A stretch of 64,000 nucleotides of DNA, taken from Streptomyces sp. NBC_00390 (lineage in GTDB: Bacteria > Actinomycetota > Actinomycetes > Streptomycetales > Streptomycetaceae). Shown here in pieces: positions 32,983 to 42,421 of this stretch; the first letter of the stretch is position 1, and every line of letters starts with the position of its first letter. The stretch covers positions 7,750,001 to 7,814,000 of the forward strand of contig NZ_CP107945.1 of the NCBI RefSeq assembly GCF_036057275.1. The letters are read 5' to 3'. The notes below the pieces were generated by a model, which worked only from the letters and a program-made list of their open reading frames with translations, ran no database searches and had not been told where the DNA came from. A program made the translations under genes and the position numbers.

Positions 32983-33674
32983 TCAGGATGGCCACCGACG
33001 TTCCCCGCCGCGGACACCGGAGTCGAAGATGACCGGGGTGCTGCCTGCGGCCTCCGCCACTGCGGGGAGCAGCTCGATCGCGGGGATGCCGCCGTTCGCC
33101 TGGCGGCCGCCGTGGTTGGAGACGTAGATGCCGTCGACGCCGCCGTCGATCGCGCGCCGTGCGTCGTCGGGGTGGCAGATGCCCTTGAGCAGCGGCGGCA
33201 GCTTGGTCATCGACCGCAGCCATGCCAGGTCGTCCCAGTTGAGCGTCGGGTCGGCGAACTCCGAGGCCCATACGAGTGCCGCGCCCGGCATGTCCTCCTC
33301 CGGGGGCTTGGCGAGCTTGGCCCGGAACACCGGATCGGAGAAGTAGTTGGCCAGGCAGTGGCCTTGCAGCTGCGGGAAGTTGCCGAGCGTCAGGTCGCGT
33401 GGGCGCCGGCCCAGCTGCCAGGTGTCGAGGGTGACGACGATGCCCTTGAAGCCGGCCGCCTCGGCGCGCGAGACGAAGGATTCTGCGAGCTCGCGGTCCT
33501 TGGGGGTGTAGAGCTGGAAGAACCCGGGAGTGTCACCGAGTTGTGCGGCGACGGCCTCTAGCGGGTCGACCGAGAGTGTCGAGGCGGCCATCGGCGCGCC
33601 CGATTTCGCCGCAGCGCGCGCGGTCGCGAGATCTCGAGCTGAAGATCGTCGAAATTCGGCGTCGCATTCGTCAT
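32983..33674 (-). pseudogene. Lactate 2-monooxygenase-like FMN enzyme, internally deleted and 3'-truncated
   Basis: The start MTNATPNFDDLQLEI (ATG 33674) is followed, out of frame, by LATARAAAKSGAPMAASTLS and an otherwise good FMN-dependent alpha-hydroxy-acid dehydrogenase core (FFQLYTPKDRE, GIVVTLDTWQLGRRPRD, GVDGIYVSNHGGRQ) ending at IFDSGVRGG. About 100 residues are missing near the N-terminus and about 80 at the C-terminus, with a one-base shift at the end. It starts 2 bases after the SDR stop, so it was the last gene of that operon. Confidence 0.8.
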
Positions 33675-33676
33675 GA

Positions 33677-34501
33677 TCAGTCGAACAGGCTGGTCGTGCG
33701 GGTCGCGACCCAGCGGCCAGCAGCAGGCGAGAGGCGGTTGATCACGTACAGGGCGCGGGCGTCGGGCCCGATCGGCGCGATCGCGCGGTTGCGTCCCGCC
33801 GCACGCAGGATGGCCACCGCTGCGCGCTCGGGCGAATAGCCGCGACGTTCGTACATGCTCTGAACCCGGGCGGCATGCGCGTCGGCGTCGGCCCCGCGGA
33901 CGATGCTGGTACGCGTGATCGCGGTGTTGATGAGACCAGGGCAGATGGCGGTTACTCCGATCTTGTGCGGGCGCAGCTCGAGGCGCAGGTTCAGGGTGAG
34001 GCCCAACGCCGCGAACTTCGTGGCGGAGTACGCGGACATGACCGGGGTTGCGCTGTACCCGGCGGCCGACGCCACGTTGACGACCTGCCCGCCGGTGCCG
34101 CGCTCGATCATGCGCGGGATGAAGCGCTCGCAGCCGTGCACGACTCCCTTGATGTTGACCGCCATCTGCCGGTCCCAGTCCTCGGGCGTGGTTTCCATGA
34201 ACCCGGCCAGGACGCCGATACCCGCGTTGTTGATGAGCAGGTCGACCGCGTCGTACTGGGCGTGCACGGCGTCGGCGAAGGCGTCCATCGCCGCGGGGTC
34301 GGTGACATCGACGGTCTGCGCGAACACCTTGCTGCCGAGGGCCCGGGCAGCCACCGCGGTCTCGTTCAGGCCGGCTTCGTTGCGGTCGCAGAGGACGAGT
34401 GTGGCGCCGCGCCGTGCGCTGAGCAGCGCCGTGGTGCGGCCGATGCCGCTGCCGGCGCCGGTGATGAGGACGACACGGTTGTCCAGGTCTTTGACGTTCA
34501 T
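33677..34501 (-). CDS. Short-chain dehydrogenase/reductase
   Basis: A 274-residue SDR. The cofactor site TGAGSGIG, the NNAG motif, the catalytic Ser in NVASAAG and the Y-x-x-x-K motif YSATK are all intact. It oxidises an alcohol or reduces a ketone with NAD(P). The Asp at LCDRNE suggests NAD preference (inferred). It lies downstream of the hydrolase on the same strand and could make the ketone substrate for the monooxygenase at 39239. Confidence 0.92.
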   Translation of the reverse strand: MNVKDLDNRVVLITGAGSGIGRTTALLSARRGATLVLCDRNEAGLNETAVAARALGSKVFAQTVDVTDPAAMDAFADAVHAQYDAVDLLINNAGIGVLAGFMETTPEDWDRQMAVNIKGVVHGCERFIPRMIERGTGGQVVNVASAAGYSATPVMSAYSATKFAALGLTLNLRLELRPHKIGVTAICPGLINTAITRTSIVRGADADAHAARVQSMYERRGYSPERAAVAILRAAGRNRAIAPIGPDARALYVINRLSPAAGRWVATRTTSLFD

Positions 34502-34748
34502 GGATGACTCCGGTTTCCGGTGAGGAACGCGGTCCGGTGGGACGCGCCGGGTGACAGGCCGGGTGGGGATGCCAGGCTGCTCGGCTGCAACTCGTCTGTT
34601 CGTCCGTGTCCGCGTCGGCCGTGCACGAGGGCGCTGCTTGCGTATGGAGACTCGGCGGTCTCCTCCTGCCGTATGTCGACGGCGGCCGGGTTCAGTGGTG
34701 GCGTGGTACGGCTTGGAGCCGCGGACTCGCTGGTCTCTTCGGCGCCCC

Positions 34749-35648
34749 TCAGAGGGCGGCGCGGCGCAGGAAGTCGAGCTGGTCGGCCAGGGCCTTCTCC
34801 TGGCCGGGGCCGACATAGACGTCCAGGTGGTCCCAGGGATATTCCCGCAGCTCGGCCCGGGCGCCCGCCTTGGCGGCAGCGCGGCGGCCGGTGTGGGGCG
34901 GGGCGATGGTGTCGCTGATCCCGACCTGAACGAGCCACGGACAGGTGACCCGTGAGGCGGAGCTGATCGGCCGGTTGAACCCCGCCTCGAGCGCCGCGCG
35001 CGCACAGATCTCGTTGCGCCACGTCGGGCCTGCGAGGGCGCGGTACGCCTCCAGTCCGCCCTCGCGGGGGATGATCGCGTTCGAGCCCGGCTCGCCGATC
35101 ATCGGAACGAGGTGCGGTCTGCGGCCGGTGAGCGCCCTGGACGCGTCGCGCAGTCCGTGTACGGTCGCGCGGACCAGGTAGCCCAGGCCGCCGTTGCGGG
35201 CGAGCTGCGCCAGCACCGCGATGCCGTCCACCGCCGGCGTCAGGGAGATCGTCGCCGCGACGCGCTTGTCCTGGGCGGTGACCGCGAGCACGTGGCCGCC
35301 GGCGTAGGAAACACCCCAGAGCACGATGCGCTCGGGGTCGACGCCCGGCAGCCGGCGGGCGGCTGCGAGCGCGGCGTGGTAGTCCTGGCGCTGGCGCCGG
35401 ACGGACACCAGCTGGCGGGGCGATCCGCCGGAGGTGCCGAACCCGCGGTAGTCGAAGAGCAGGGCGTCGATTCCGGCGGCGGCGAAGCCCTTGGCATAGC
35501 CCAGCAGGCCGTCGCCACGGGTGCCGCCGAAGCCCGGCGCCATGACGACGCACGGCCGTCCGCCCGCGGCTGCGAACGCGTCGCTGGTCGCCGGGAGATG
35601 CCAGGCGGAGCACTGGTCGTTGCCGCTGGTGAAGGTGATCTCGTTCAT
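34749..35648 (-). CDS. Alpha/beta-hydrolase (copy 2)
   Basis: A 299-residue hydrolase, close paralogue of 29121-30017 over its full length. VVMAPGFGGTRGD forms the oxyanion loop, GVSYAGGHV holds the nucleophile Ser, and YPWDHLDVYVG the catalytic His. No signal peptide, so it acts in the cytoplasm. It follows the sulfatase gene by 354 bases on the same strand and precedes the SDR. Hydrolysis of the ester product of the monooxygenase is the likely role. Confidence 0.87.
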   Translation of the reverse strand: MNEITFTSGNDQCSAWHLPATSDAFAAAGGRPCVVMAPGFGGTRGDGLLGYAKGFAAAGIDALLFDYRGFGTSGGSPRQLVSVRRQRQDYHAALAAARRLPGVDPERIVLWGVSYAGGHVLAVTAQDKRVAATISLTPAVDGIAVLAQLARNGGLGYLVRATVHGLRDASRALTGRRPHLVPMIGEPGSNAIIPREGGLEAYRALAGPTWRNEICARAALEAGFNRPISSASRVTCPWLVQVGISDTIAPPHTGRRAAAKAGARAELREYPWDHLDVYVGPGQEKALADQLDFLRRAAL

Positions 35649-35946
35649 GGTGGGGGCTCCTGGTCGGTTTGCGGTGGGGGCGGGGGAGTTCGGGGGCCGC
35701 GGTCGTGGCGCACGCTGTGTCTGCCGTTCCGCTTTGGCGGTGGGGGATCAACGTGTGGCGGAGGTGCGCCGCGTGCCATCGCCGAACACACACGCTTGGG
35801 CTTCTGGGGTGTGCCGTGGCACACCCAGGTTGCGGGCCCGACCGTCTCGTCTGCGCGGAGTGGACGGGCCTGGCGCTGGGATGGGCGGCGGTGCGGACCT
35901 TATCGGTCGAGCGCCTGAGCCGATGTCAGGTCGGGTCCTGGAGTGC

Positions 35947-35983
35947 GGAGGCGGGCTGCTCGCCGGACGGGCAGCCCGCCTCC
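35947..35983. terminator. Hairpin after sulfatase gene
   Basis: A perfect 13-bp stem, GGAGGCGGGCTGC with GCAGCCCGCCTCC, and an 11-base loop lie 20 bases downstream of the minus-strand sulfatase stop. It probably ends that transcript, so the hydrolase would then need its own promoter in the 354-base gap 35649-36002. Confidence 0.75.
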
Positions 35984-36002
35984 TTCGTCAATGACCGGTT
36001 GG

Positions 36003-38372
36003 TTACTGCCGGGACATGGCGATCCGCCAGCGCTCCTCGATCGGGATCAGGTGCTCCTGGTTGGCCGCGGCGGCGTCCACATCGATCTGCACCCACCGGA
36101 TCTGGCCGGTGAAGTCGTTGCCGCGCGCCGGCTGGTCGGGCGTGACGGGCGAGCCTGACTGGTGCCCCACGTCGGTCGTCTCGTCGCCGGAGAACACGAT
36201 GGCCTGGGTCACCGGCAGCTGCCCGCGGCCCACCTCGGTACCGTCGAGGTAGAGCGTGACGGTGCCGCCCTTGGCCAGGCCGGGGCCGTCGTAGTCGAAC
36301 TCCATCCGCACCTGGTGCTCGCCGGCCGGGAGCTTGTCGTCCGAGCAGACGTAGAAGTGCCGCAGGCCCACCAGGTTGTAGCAGTAGCGCAGTCGGCCGT
36401 CGAGGGCATAGAGGCTCCAGCCGCCCGACATGCCGCCCTGGGAGAGGATGACGCCCTCGGCGCCGTGCTCCGGGACCACTACCTGCGCGGTGACGGCGTG
36501 GCTCTTGTTCTTGATGTTGATGACCGAGCTCTCGTTGAGGTGCCCCATGCCCGGGAAGAGCACCTGGGTGTTCCCGCGGATGAGCTGCGGACGGCCGGCC
36601 AGGTCGGGGTTGAAACGCTCGGCCGCCCGGTCGTCCAGCGGCAGCACTCCGTGCTTGGTCGCCTCGATCAGCCACAGCCGCTGCAGCTTGTGGAGCGTCT
36701 CGGGCTGCTCGGCTGCCAGATTGCGGGTCTGGGTCCAGTCGTCGGGGCCGTACAGCTCCCACACGTCGTCGTCGAAGGCCACCAGCTTCGCTCCCACCAG
36801 CTCCCAGGGTGAGCGGTGTTTGGTGACCGCGGTCCAGCCACGGTGGTAGATACCCCGGTTGCCGCCGATCTCGAAGTACTGCGTCTGGTGCCGCTCGGGC
36901 GCGGAGGCGTCGCCGAAGGAATAGCCCATGCTCACGCCTTCGATGGGGGCCTGGGTGACCCCGTGCACCGTGGTGGGCTCGGGCAGCCCGGCGGCCTCCA
37001 GGACTGTCGGCGCGACGTCGATGACGTGGGAGAACTGCTCGCGGACCTCGCCCCGAGCGGTGATGCCGGCGGGCCAGTGCACGACGGTGCCGTTGCGGGT
37101 GCCGCCCCAGTGCGAGGCCGCCTGCTTGGTCCACTGGTACGGCGTGCACATCGCGTGCGCCCAGCCCACCGCGTAGTGGTTGTACGCAGTCGGCGAGCCG
37201 AACTCGTCCATCTTGGCCCGCAGGAAGTCCGTCGACTCCAGCGCACTGAGGCCGTTGAAGTTGATCGCCTCGTTGAAGCTGCCGTGATGGGTGCCCTCGG
37301 CCGAGGCGCCGTTGTCGCCGATGATGTAGTAGATCAGCGTGTTGTCGAGCAGTTCCAGGTCGTCCAGGGTCTGCACCATACGCCCGATCTGGGCGTCCGT
37401 GTGGGCCAGGAAGCCGGCGTAGACCTCCATCTGACGGGTCAGCACCGGCTTGAGTTCGTCGGGCATCTCGTCCCAGTGCGGGATCTCCGGGTTGAACGCG
37501 GTCAGCTCGGCGTCGGCCGGTATCACACCGAGCTGCTTCTGCCGCTCGAAGATCTCCTCGCGCAGCGCGTCCCAGCCGGCGTCGAAGCGGCCCGCGTACC
37601 GGTCGCACCACTCCTTGGGGGCGTGGTGCGGGGCGTGGGTCGCGCCGGGCGCGAAGTAGAGGAAGAACGGGCGGTCTGGCTGGAGCGCGTGCTGGCGGCG
37701 GATCCAGTCCACGCTGCGGTCGGCGAGGTCCTCGGTCAGGTGGTAGCCCTCTTCCGGGGTGCGAGCGGGGTCCACCGGGGTGGTGCCCTCGTACAGCGCG
37801 GGGTAGTACTGGTTGGTCTCCCCGCCGACGAAGCCGTAGAAGTAGTCGAAGCCGCTGCCCGTCGGCCAGCGGTCGAACGGACCGGCCGGACTGGTCTCCC
37901 ACACCGGCACCTCGTGGCACTTGCCGAACTGCGCGGTGGCGTAGCCGTTGAGCCGCAGCGTCTCGGGCAGCGGCGCCTTGGAGTTGGGGCGGATCGTGTT
38001 GTATCCGGGGGCGGAGGTGGCCAGTTCGGTGATGGCGCCCATGCCGACCGAGTGGTGGTTGCGGCCGGTCAGCAGCGCCTGCCGGGTCGGCGAGCACAAC
38101 GCGGTGGTGTGGAACCGGGAGTAGCGCAGCCCGCCGTCGGCCAGCCGCTGCGCCACCGGGGTGTCGATCGGGCCGCCGAACACGCTGGAGGCGCCGAAGC
38201 CGACGTCGTCGAGCAGGATCACCAGGACGTTCGGCGCGCCCGCCGGCGGCCGCAGCGGCGTGATCGCCTCGAACGACGTCTCCGGGTCCCGGGCGTCGTA
38301 CGTGGTCAGCCCGGGCCGGGGCCGGTCGGGCATGGGCAGGGCGGTGCGGGGGAGATCGTCATGCAAGGGCAT
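36003..38372 (-). CDS. Type I (formylglycine) sulfatase
   Basis: A 789-residue arylsulfatase-family enzyme. The Cys to be converted to formylglycine is Cys93 in LCSPTRQALLTGR, the metal ligands include Asp55-Asp56 in VILLDDVGFG, and a second metal cluster lies at IIGDNGASAEGTHHG. The C-terminal 200 or so residues form an extra beta-rich domain, giving a length like bacterial alkyl/aryl sulfatases of the PAS type. No signal peptide is visible, so it seems cytoplasmic. A matching formylglycine-generating enzyme is encoded at 44106. The start is fixed by GGAGGGG. Confidence 0.93.
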   Translation of the reverse strand: MPLHDDLPRTALPMPDRPRPGLTTYDARDPETSFEAITPLRPPAGAPNVLVILLDDVGFGASSVFGGPIDTPVAQRLADGGLRYSRFHTTALCSPTRQALLTGRNHHSVGMGAITELATSAPGYNTIRPNSKAPLPETLRLNGYATAQFGKCHEVPVWETSPAGPFDRWPTGSGFDYFYGFVGGETNQYYPALYEGTTPVDPARTPEEGYHLTEDLADRSVDWIRRQHALQPDRPFFLYFAPGATHAPHHAPKEWCDRYAGRFDAGWDALREEIFERQKQLGVIPADAELTAFNPEIPHWDEMPDELKPVLTRQMEVYAGFLAHTDAQIGRMVQTLDDLELLDNTLIYYIIGDNGASAEGTHHGSFNEAINFNGLSALESTDFLRAKMDEFGSPTAYNHYAVGWAHAMCTPYQWTKQAASHWGGTRNGTVVHWPAGITARGEVREQFSHVIDVAPTVLEAAGLPEPTTVHGVTQAPIEGVSMGYSFGDASAPERHQTQYFEIGGNRGIYHRGWTAVTKHRSPWELVGAKLVAFDDDVWELYGPDDWTQTRNLAAEQPETLHKLQRLWLIEATKHGVLPLDDRAAERFNPDLAGRPQLIRGNTQVLFPGMGHLNESSVINIKNKSHAVTAQVVVPEHGAEGVILSQGGMSGGWSLYALDGRLRYCYNLVGLRHFYVCSDDKLPAGEHQVRMEFDYDGPGLAKGGTVTLYLDGTEVGRGQLPVTQAIVFSGDETTDVGHQSGSPVTPDQPARGNDFTGQIRWVQIDVDAAAANQEHLIPIEERWRIAMSRQ

Positions 38373-38475
38373 GGGGCCCCTCCTGTCTGGGATCGGTGAC
38401 AGCCTGGCGCCGCAGGCCACGCGTGTCCGGTGACCGGCGCCGCCGGAGTCTGGTGGGTGCCGATGGTGCGGTGCC

Positions 38476-38507
38476 CCCCCGCCCGGCATCGCGGCATCGG
38501 GCGGGGG
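38476..38507. terminator. Hairpin between TetR and sulfatase genes
   Basis: CCCCCGCCCG (38476-38485) pairs perfectly with CGGGCGGGGG (38498-38507) across a 12-base loop, just after the TetR stop on the minus strand. It may terminate or attenuate the TetR transcript before the sulfatase gene. Confidence 0.6.
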
Positions 38508-38512
38508 TGGGC

Positions 38513-39187
38513 CTACGGCCGCAGCGCGGCCTCCAGGTAGGCGGCGAGTGCGATCCGGCCGTGGCGGATCACGTCGGGGTCGGGGTCGCGGCGCTCCCGG
38601 AAGGCCAGGTCCAGGATCCGGTCGCCCAGCTCGACCGCCATTACGAAGACGAGCGGATCGGTCTGCGGGTCGGCCAGGCCGGCCGCGACGGCCAGGTCGT
38701 GCAGGCGCTCGGCAGTGAGGCGCTGGCTGCGCAGCACCTCGGCCCGCACCGTGGGCGAGACCCGCCCGTCCAGCCACAGCCGGGCGGCGTTGGGGTGGGC
38801 CTGGAAGTAGGCGACGAAGGAGTCGAGTTCGCGCCCGACGAGCTCCGCCAGCGACGCGGGAGACCAGCCCGCCTCGTCCTCGGAGAGGGAGGCTCTGAGC
38901 CGTTCCAGGTGCTGTTCCATCAGCGCGTCGAGGATCTGCTCACGGTCGGCGAAGAAGCGGTAGAGCGAGGGCGCGGTGATGCCGGCGCGCTCGGCGATGG
39001 CACGGGTGGTGACGGCCTCGACGCCGCCGTCCTCGAGGAGGACGGCTGCGGCGTCGAGGATCCGTTCGACGGTCTCGCGGCTACGGGCCTGGACCGGCTG
39101 TCGACGGCGGCTGCGAACGGGCTGGTCCGGGTCCCGCCCGGCACGGGGCGATTCCTCGGGTTCTGGACTCTTGACGACTCCTGACAT
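38513..39187 (-). CDS. TetR-family regulator (copy 2)
   Basis: A 224-residue repressor with HTH RILDAAAVLLEDGGVEAVTT and ERAGITAPSLYRFFADREQ, the same length as and very similar to the TetR at 28376. It is divergent from the intact flavin monooxygenase, and the 24-base operator at 39199 lies between them. The simplest reading is that it represses both transcripts until a pathway ketone or acyl intermediate binds. Confidence 0.92.
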   Translation of the reverse strand: MSGVVKSPEPEESPRAGRDPDQPVRSRRRQPVQARSRETVERILDAAAVLLEDGGVEAVTTRAIAERAGITAPSLYRFFADREQILDALMEQHLERLRASLSEDEAGWSPASLAELVGRELDSFVAYFQAHPNAARLWLDGRVSPTVRAEVLRSQRLTAERLHDLAVAAGLADPQTDPLVFVMAVELGDRILDLAFRERRDPDPDVIRHGRIALAAYLEAALRP

Positions 39188-39198
39188 GGGTGGGAGCG

Positions 39199-39222
39199 TA
39201 ACGCGACTCACGTTAGCTTTTC
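39199..39222. promoter_or_regulatory. TetR-type operator, copy 2
   Basis: TAACG and CGTTA arms are separated by seven bases; the block matches the operator at 28341-28364 (reverse complement) at 21 of 24 positions. It ends 16 bases before the monooxygenase start. Confidence 0.7.
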
Positions 39223-39238
39223 TAGAGGAGCTCCACAC

Positions 39239-40735
39239 ATGAACGCTGAGTTCGAGCCACAACACCTCCGCGTCGTTGTTGTCGGGGCCGGGTTCGGGGG
39301 GCTGGCCGCGGCCCACGCGCTCAAAGGCCAGGGCGAGGAGTTCGCCGTGCTGGAACGCGAGCAGGAGGTGGGCGGCGTCTGGCGGGACAACAGCTACCCG
39401 GGCTGCGCCTGCGACATCCCGTCGCATCTGTACTCGCTGTCCTTCGCGCCCAACCCCCACTGGACCCGCGCCTTCTCCCAGCAGTCCGAGATCCGCGACT
39501 ACCTGCGCCGGGTCGCCCGCGAACACGGGCTGCTGCCCTACATCCGCTTCGGCTGCAGCCTGCTCGAGGCGGCCTGGGACGACACCGCGCAGCGCTGGCG
39601 GATCGAGACCAGCGCCGGATCGCTCACCGCCGACGTGCTCATCGACGGCAGTGGCCCCATCGCCGAACCCTCGACCCCGCAACTGCCGGGCCTGGACGGC
39701 TTCGCCGGTGAGGTGTTCCACTCGGCCCGCTGGAACCACGACCTCGATCTGACCGGCCGCAAGGTGGCGGTCATCGGCACCGGTGCGTCGGCGATCCAGT
39801 TCGTGCCCGCGACCCAGCCGATCGTCGAGCGGATGACCGTGGTTCAGCGGACGGCGCCGTGGGTCACCCCGCGAATGGACCGTGCGACGACCCGCCTCGA
39901 GCGGCGGCTGTACGCAACCGCGCCGTGGCTGCAGCGGCTGATACGACGACGGCAGTACTGGATGCGTGAGCTGGTGACGTGGAAGATCATGGTGTCGCCG
40001 CGGGTGCGGCGGATCGCGACCAAGGCCGCGCTGTGGCACATGCGCCGGCAGGTGACCGACCCGGCGTTGCGCGAGCGGCTGACCCCGAACTGGGAGCTGG
40101 GCTGCAAGCGCATCCTGATCTCCAACGACTGGTATCCGGCCCTGTCGGCGCCCAATGTCGAGGTGGTCAGCGCCGGCGTCCGCGAGGTGCGGGCGCACTC
40201 GGTGGTCACCACCGACGGCCGCGAGCACCCCGCCGACGTGATCATCTTCGGCACCGGGTTCCATGTCACCGACCCGCCGCTCGCGGAGCACCTGCGCGGA
40301 CGCGACGGGCGGACTCTGGCCGAGTGCTGGAACGGCAGCCCGCACACCTACCTCGGCGTCACCGTGACCAACTTCCCCAACCTGTTCCGCCTCGGCGGCC
40401 CGGGCAGCGCGACCGGCCACAACTCCCATGTGTTCCAGGAGGAGTGCCAGGTGGCGTACGCGATGGACGCGCTGCGCCTGATGCGCTCCCGCGGCATCAC
40501 CAGCGTCGAGGTCCGCGCCGAGGAGCAGCGCGCCTACATCGAGCAGCACCTGGCGCGGCTGGCGAGCACGGTCTGGTCGGTCGGTGGCTGCAACAGCTTC
40601 TACCAGGACGCCGACGGGCTGGCCTCGGGGAACTGGCCTGACGCGACCTGGAAGTACCGCCGCGCGACCCGTCGCTTCGATCCCGCCCCGTACGAGCTGC
40701 GCACCGCCGCCGCCGTCGCGCCCACGGCGAACTGA
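39239..40735 (+). CDS. Flavin-containing (Baeyer-Villiger-type) monooxygenase
   Basis: A 498-residue FAD/NADPH enzyme: VVVVGAGFGGLAAAHALKG (FAD), WRDNSYPGCACDIPSHLYS, the FxG-xxx-H-xxx-W fingerprint FAGEVFHSARW, and a second GxGxxA fold VAVIGTGASAIQF for NADPH. These fit class B monooxygenases that insert oxygen next to a ketone. AGAGGAG precedes the ATG. It heads the plus-strand run with acyl-CoA ligase, MFS transporter and FGE, and a remnant of a sister gene lies at 28.2 kb. Confidence 0.92.
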   Translation: MNAEFEPQHLRVVVVGAGFGGLAAAHALKGQGEEFAVLEREQEVGGVWRDNSYPGCACDIPSHLYSLSFAPNPHWTRAFSQQSEIRDYLRRVAREHGLLPYIRFGCSLLEAAWDDTAQRWRIETSAGSLTADVLIDGSGPIAEPSTPQLPGLDGFAGEVFHSARWNHDLDLTGRKVAVIGTGASAIQFVPATQPIVERMTVVQRTAPWVTPRMDRATTRLERRLYATAPWLQRLIRRRQYWMRELVTWKIMVSPRVRRIATKAALWHMRRQVTDPALRERLTPNWELGCKRILISNDWYPALSAPNVEVVSAGVREVRAHSVVTTDGREHPADVIIFGTGFHVTDPPLAEHLRGRDGRTLAECWNGSPHTYLGVTVTNFPNLFRLGGPGSATGHNSHVFQEECQVAYAMDALRLMRSRGITSVEVRAEEQRAYIEQHLARLASTVWSVGGCNSFYQDADGLASGNWPDATWKYRRATRRFDPAPYELRTAAAVAPTAN

Positions 40736-40778
40736 GCCCCCACATCTCATCCACCACATCACGCAGAGAGACCTGGTC

Positions 40779-42278
40779 ATGACCAACCTTGCAGACAGCT
40801 TGGTCGCCTCGGCGACACGCGACGGCTACGCCCCCGCTATCCGCCTCGGCGACACAGTGCTGACTTATGCGGAGCTCGACGAAGCCAGTGCCCGCGTGGC
40901 GGGGCTGCTGAGCGACCGGGGCGTGCAGCCCGGCGACCGGGTCGGCTGCATGCTGCCCAACGTGCCGCAGTTCGCCGCGGTGTACTACGGCATCCTGCGC
41001 GCCGGCGCCGTGGTGGTGCCGATGAACGTGCTGTTCAAGGCGCGTGAGGTGGAATTCTACCTGGGTGACTCTCAGGCGAAGCTGGTGCTGGCCTGGCACG
41101 GGTTCGCCGAGGAGGCCGTGGCCGGCGCAGCGGCTGCGGACACCGAGTGCCTGCTGGTGACACCGGGAGAGTTCGAGACGCTGCTCGCGGCCACCGCCCC
41201 GCAGACCGCGATCGTCGAGCGCGACCCGGCGGACACCGCCGTCATCCTCTACACCTCGGGCACCACCGGCACGCCCAAGGGCGCCGAGCTGACCCACGCC
41301 AACCTGACCAGCAACACCCACGTCTCCATCGACCTGTTCTCGCTCACCGCCGGTGACGTGGTGCTCGGCGCGCTGCCGCTGTTCCACGTCTTCGGCCAGA
41401 CCTGCGGTCTCAACGCCTCGATCGCCGCCGGTGCCTGCCTGGCGCTGGTGCCGCGCTTCGACGCGCACGCGGTGCTGGAGACCATCCAGAGCCAGCGGGT
41501 CAGCATCTTCCAGGGCGTGCCCACGATGTACGTCGGGCTGCTGAGCCACCCGGAGCGGGCGAAGTTCGATATGGACAGCCTGCGGCTGTGCGTGTCGGGC
41601 GGCTCCGCGATGCCGGTGGAGGTGCTGCGCGCCTTCGAGGCCGAGTTCGGCTGCATCATCGTGGAGGGCTACGGGCTGTCCGAGACCTCGCCGGTGGCCT
41701 CGTTCAACCACCCCGGCCGGGTGCGCAAGCCCGGGTCGATCGGCCAGTCGGTCGACGGGGTGGAGATGACGCTGCTGGACGTCTCGGACGGTGTTGGCGA
41801 GATCGCCATCCGCGGCCACAACATCATGAAGGGCTACTGGGGACGGCCGGAGGCCACCGCCGAAGCGATCGACGCCGACGGCTGGTTCCGCTCCGGTGAT
41901 CTGGCACGGGTGGACGAGGACGGCTACTACTTCATCGTCGACCGCAAGAAGGATCTGATCATCCGCGGCGGCTACAACGTCTACCCGCGCGAGATCGAGG
42001 AGCTGCTGTACACCCACCCGGCGGTGCGCGAGGCAGCCGTCGTTGGCATCCCGCACCACGCGCTCGGCGAGGAGGTCTGCGCCGCCGTCGCGCTCAAGGA
42101 CGGCGCCACCGCCACCCCCGAGGAACTGCGCGAGCACATCAAGGCGCAGGCGGCGGCGTACAAGTACCCGCGGCACGTGTGGATCGTCGCGGAGCTGCCG
42201 AAGACCTCCACCGGCAAGATCCTCAGGCGCAGCGTCGAGGTGCCGGCGAGCGTGACGGACGCGCACACCGCGGGCTGA
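40779..42278 (+). CDS. Long-chain-type acyl-CoA synthetase (AMP-forming)
   Basis: A 499-residue ANL-family ligase. The phosphate loop YTSGTTGTPKG, the GYGLSETSP motif, the hinge region DRKKDLIIRGGYNVYPREIE and the C-terminal Lys in PKTSTGKILRR are intact. It activates a carboxylic acid to its CoA thioester, plausibly the acid released by the nearby hydrolase. It starts 43 bases after the monooxygenase stop. A strong hairpin follows. Confidence 0.95.
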   Translation: MTNLADSLVASATRDGYAPAIRLGDTVLTYAELDEASARVAGLLSDRGVQPGDRVGCMLPNVPQFAAVYYGILRAGAVVVPMNVLFKAREVEFYLGDSQAKLVLAWHGFAEEAVAGAAAADTECLLVTPGEFETLLAATAPQTAIVERDPADTAVILYTSGTTGTPKGAELTHANLTSNTHVSIDLFSLTAGDVVLGALPLFHVFGQTCGLNASIAAGACLALVPRFDAHAVLETIQSQRVSIFQGVPTMYVGLLSHPERAKFDMDSLRLCVSGGSAMPVEVLRAFEAEFGCIIVEGYGLSETSPVASFNHPGRVRKPGSIGQSVDGVEMTLLDVSDGVGEIAIRGHNIMKGYWGRPEATAEAIDADGWFRSGDLARVDEDGYYFIVDRKKDLIIRGGYNVYPREIEELLYTHPAVREAAVVGIPHHALGEEVCAAVALKDGATATPEELREHIKAQAAAYKYPRHVWIVAELPKTSTGKILRRSVEVPASVTDAHTAG

Positions 42279-42289
42279 GCCCCCCTGGA

Positions 42290-42329
42290 GCCCGCCTTCT
42301 GCCGTCGGCAGCAACGGCAGAAGGCGGGC
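42290..42329. terminator. 16-bp perfect hairpin after acyl-CoA synthetase gene
   Basis: Arms 42290-42305 and 42314-42329 are perfectly complementary over 16 bases with an 8-base loop. It begins 11 bases after the stop codon and separates the monooxygenase/ligase transcript from the MFS gene. Confidence 0.85.
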
Positions 42330-42421
42330 CAGGTCTTCCCGTTATCACCGACCCGTAGCCCGGTACCGGCTCCTGCGCCGGCAGCCGGCGCCCCGACAAC
42401 GAGAGTAGGAGGCGACATCGA

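Noticed and set aside
36816..38399. 527-codon plus-strand open frame within the sulfatase gene
   Set aside because: Antisense shadow; the sulfatase on the other strand has complete catalytic motifs and a good RBS.
42356..42380. CGGTACCG palindrome upstream of the MFS gene as an operator
   Set aside because: Only 8 bp of symmetry in GC-rich DNA, no second copy and no linked regulator.
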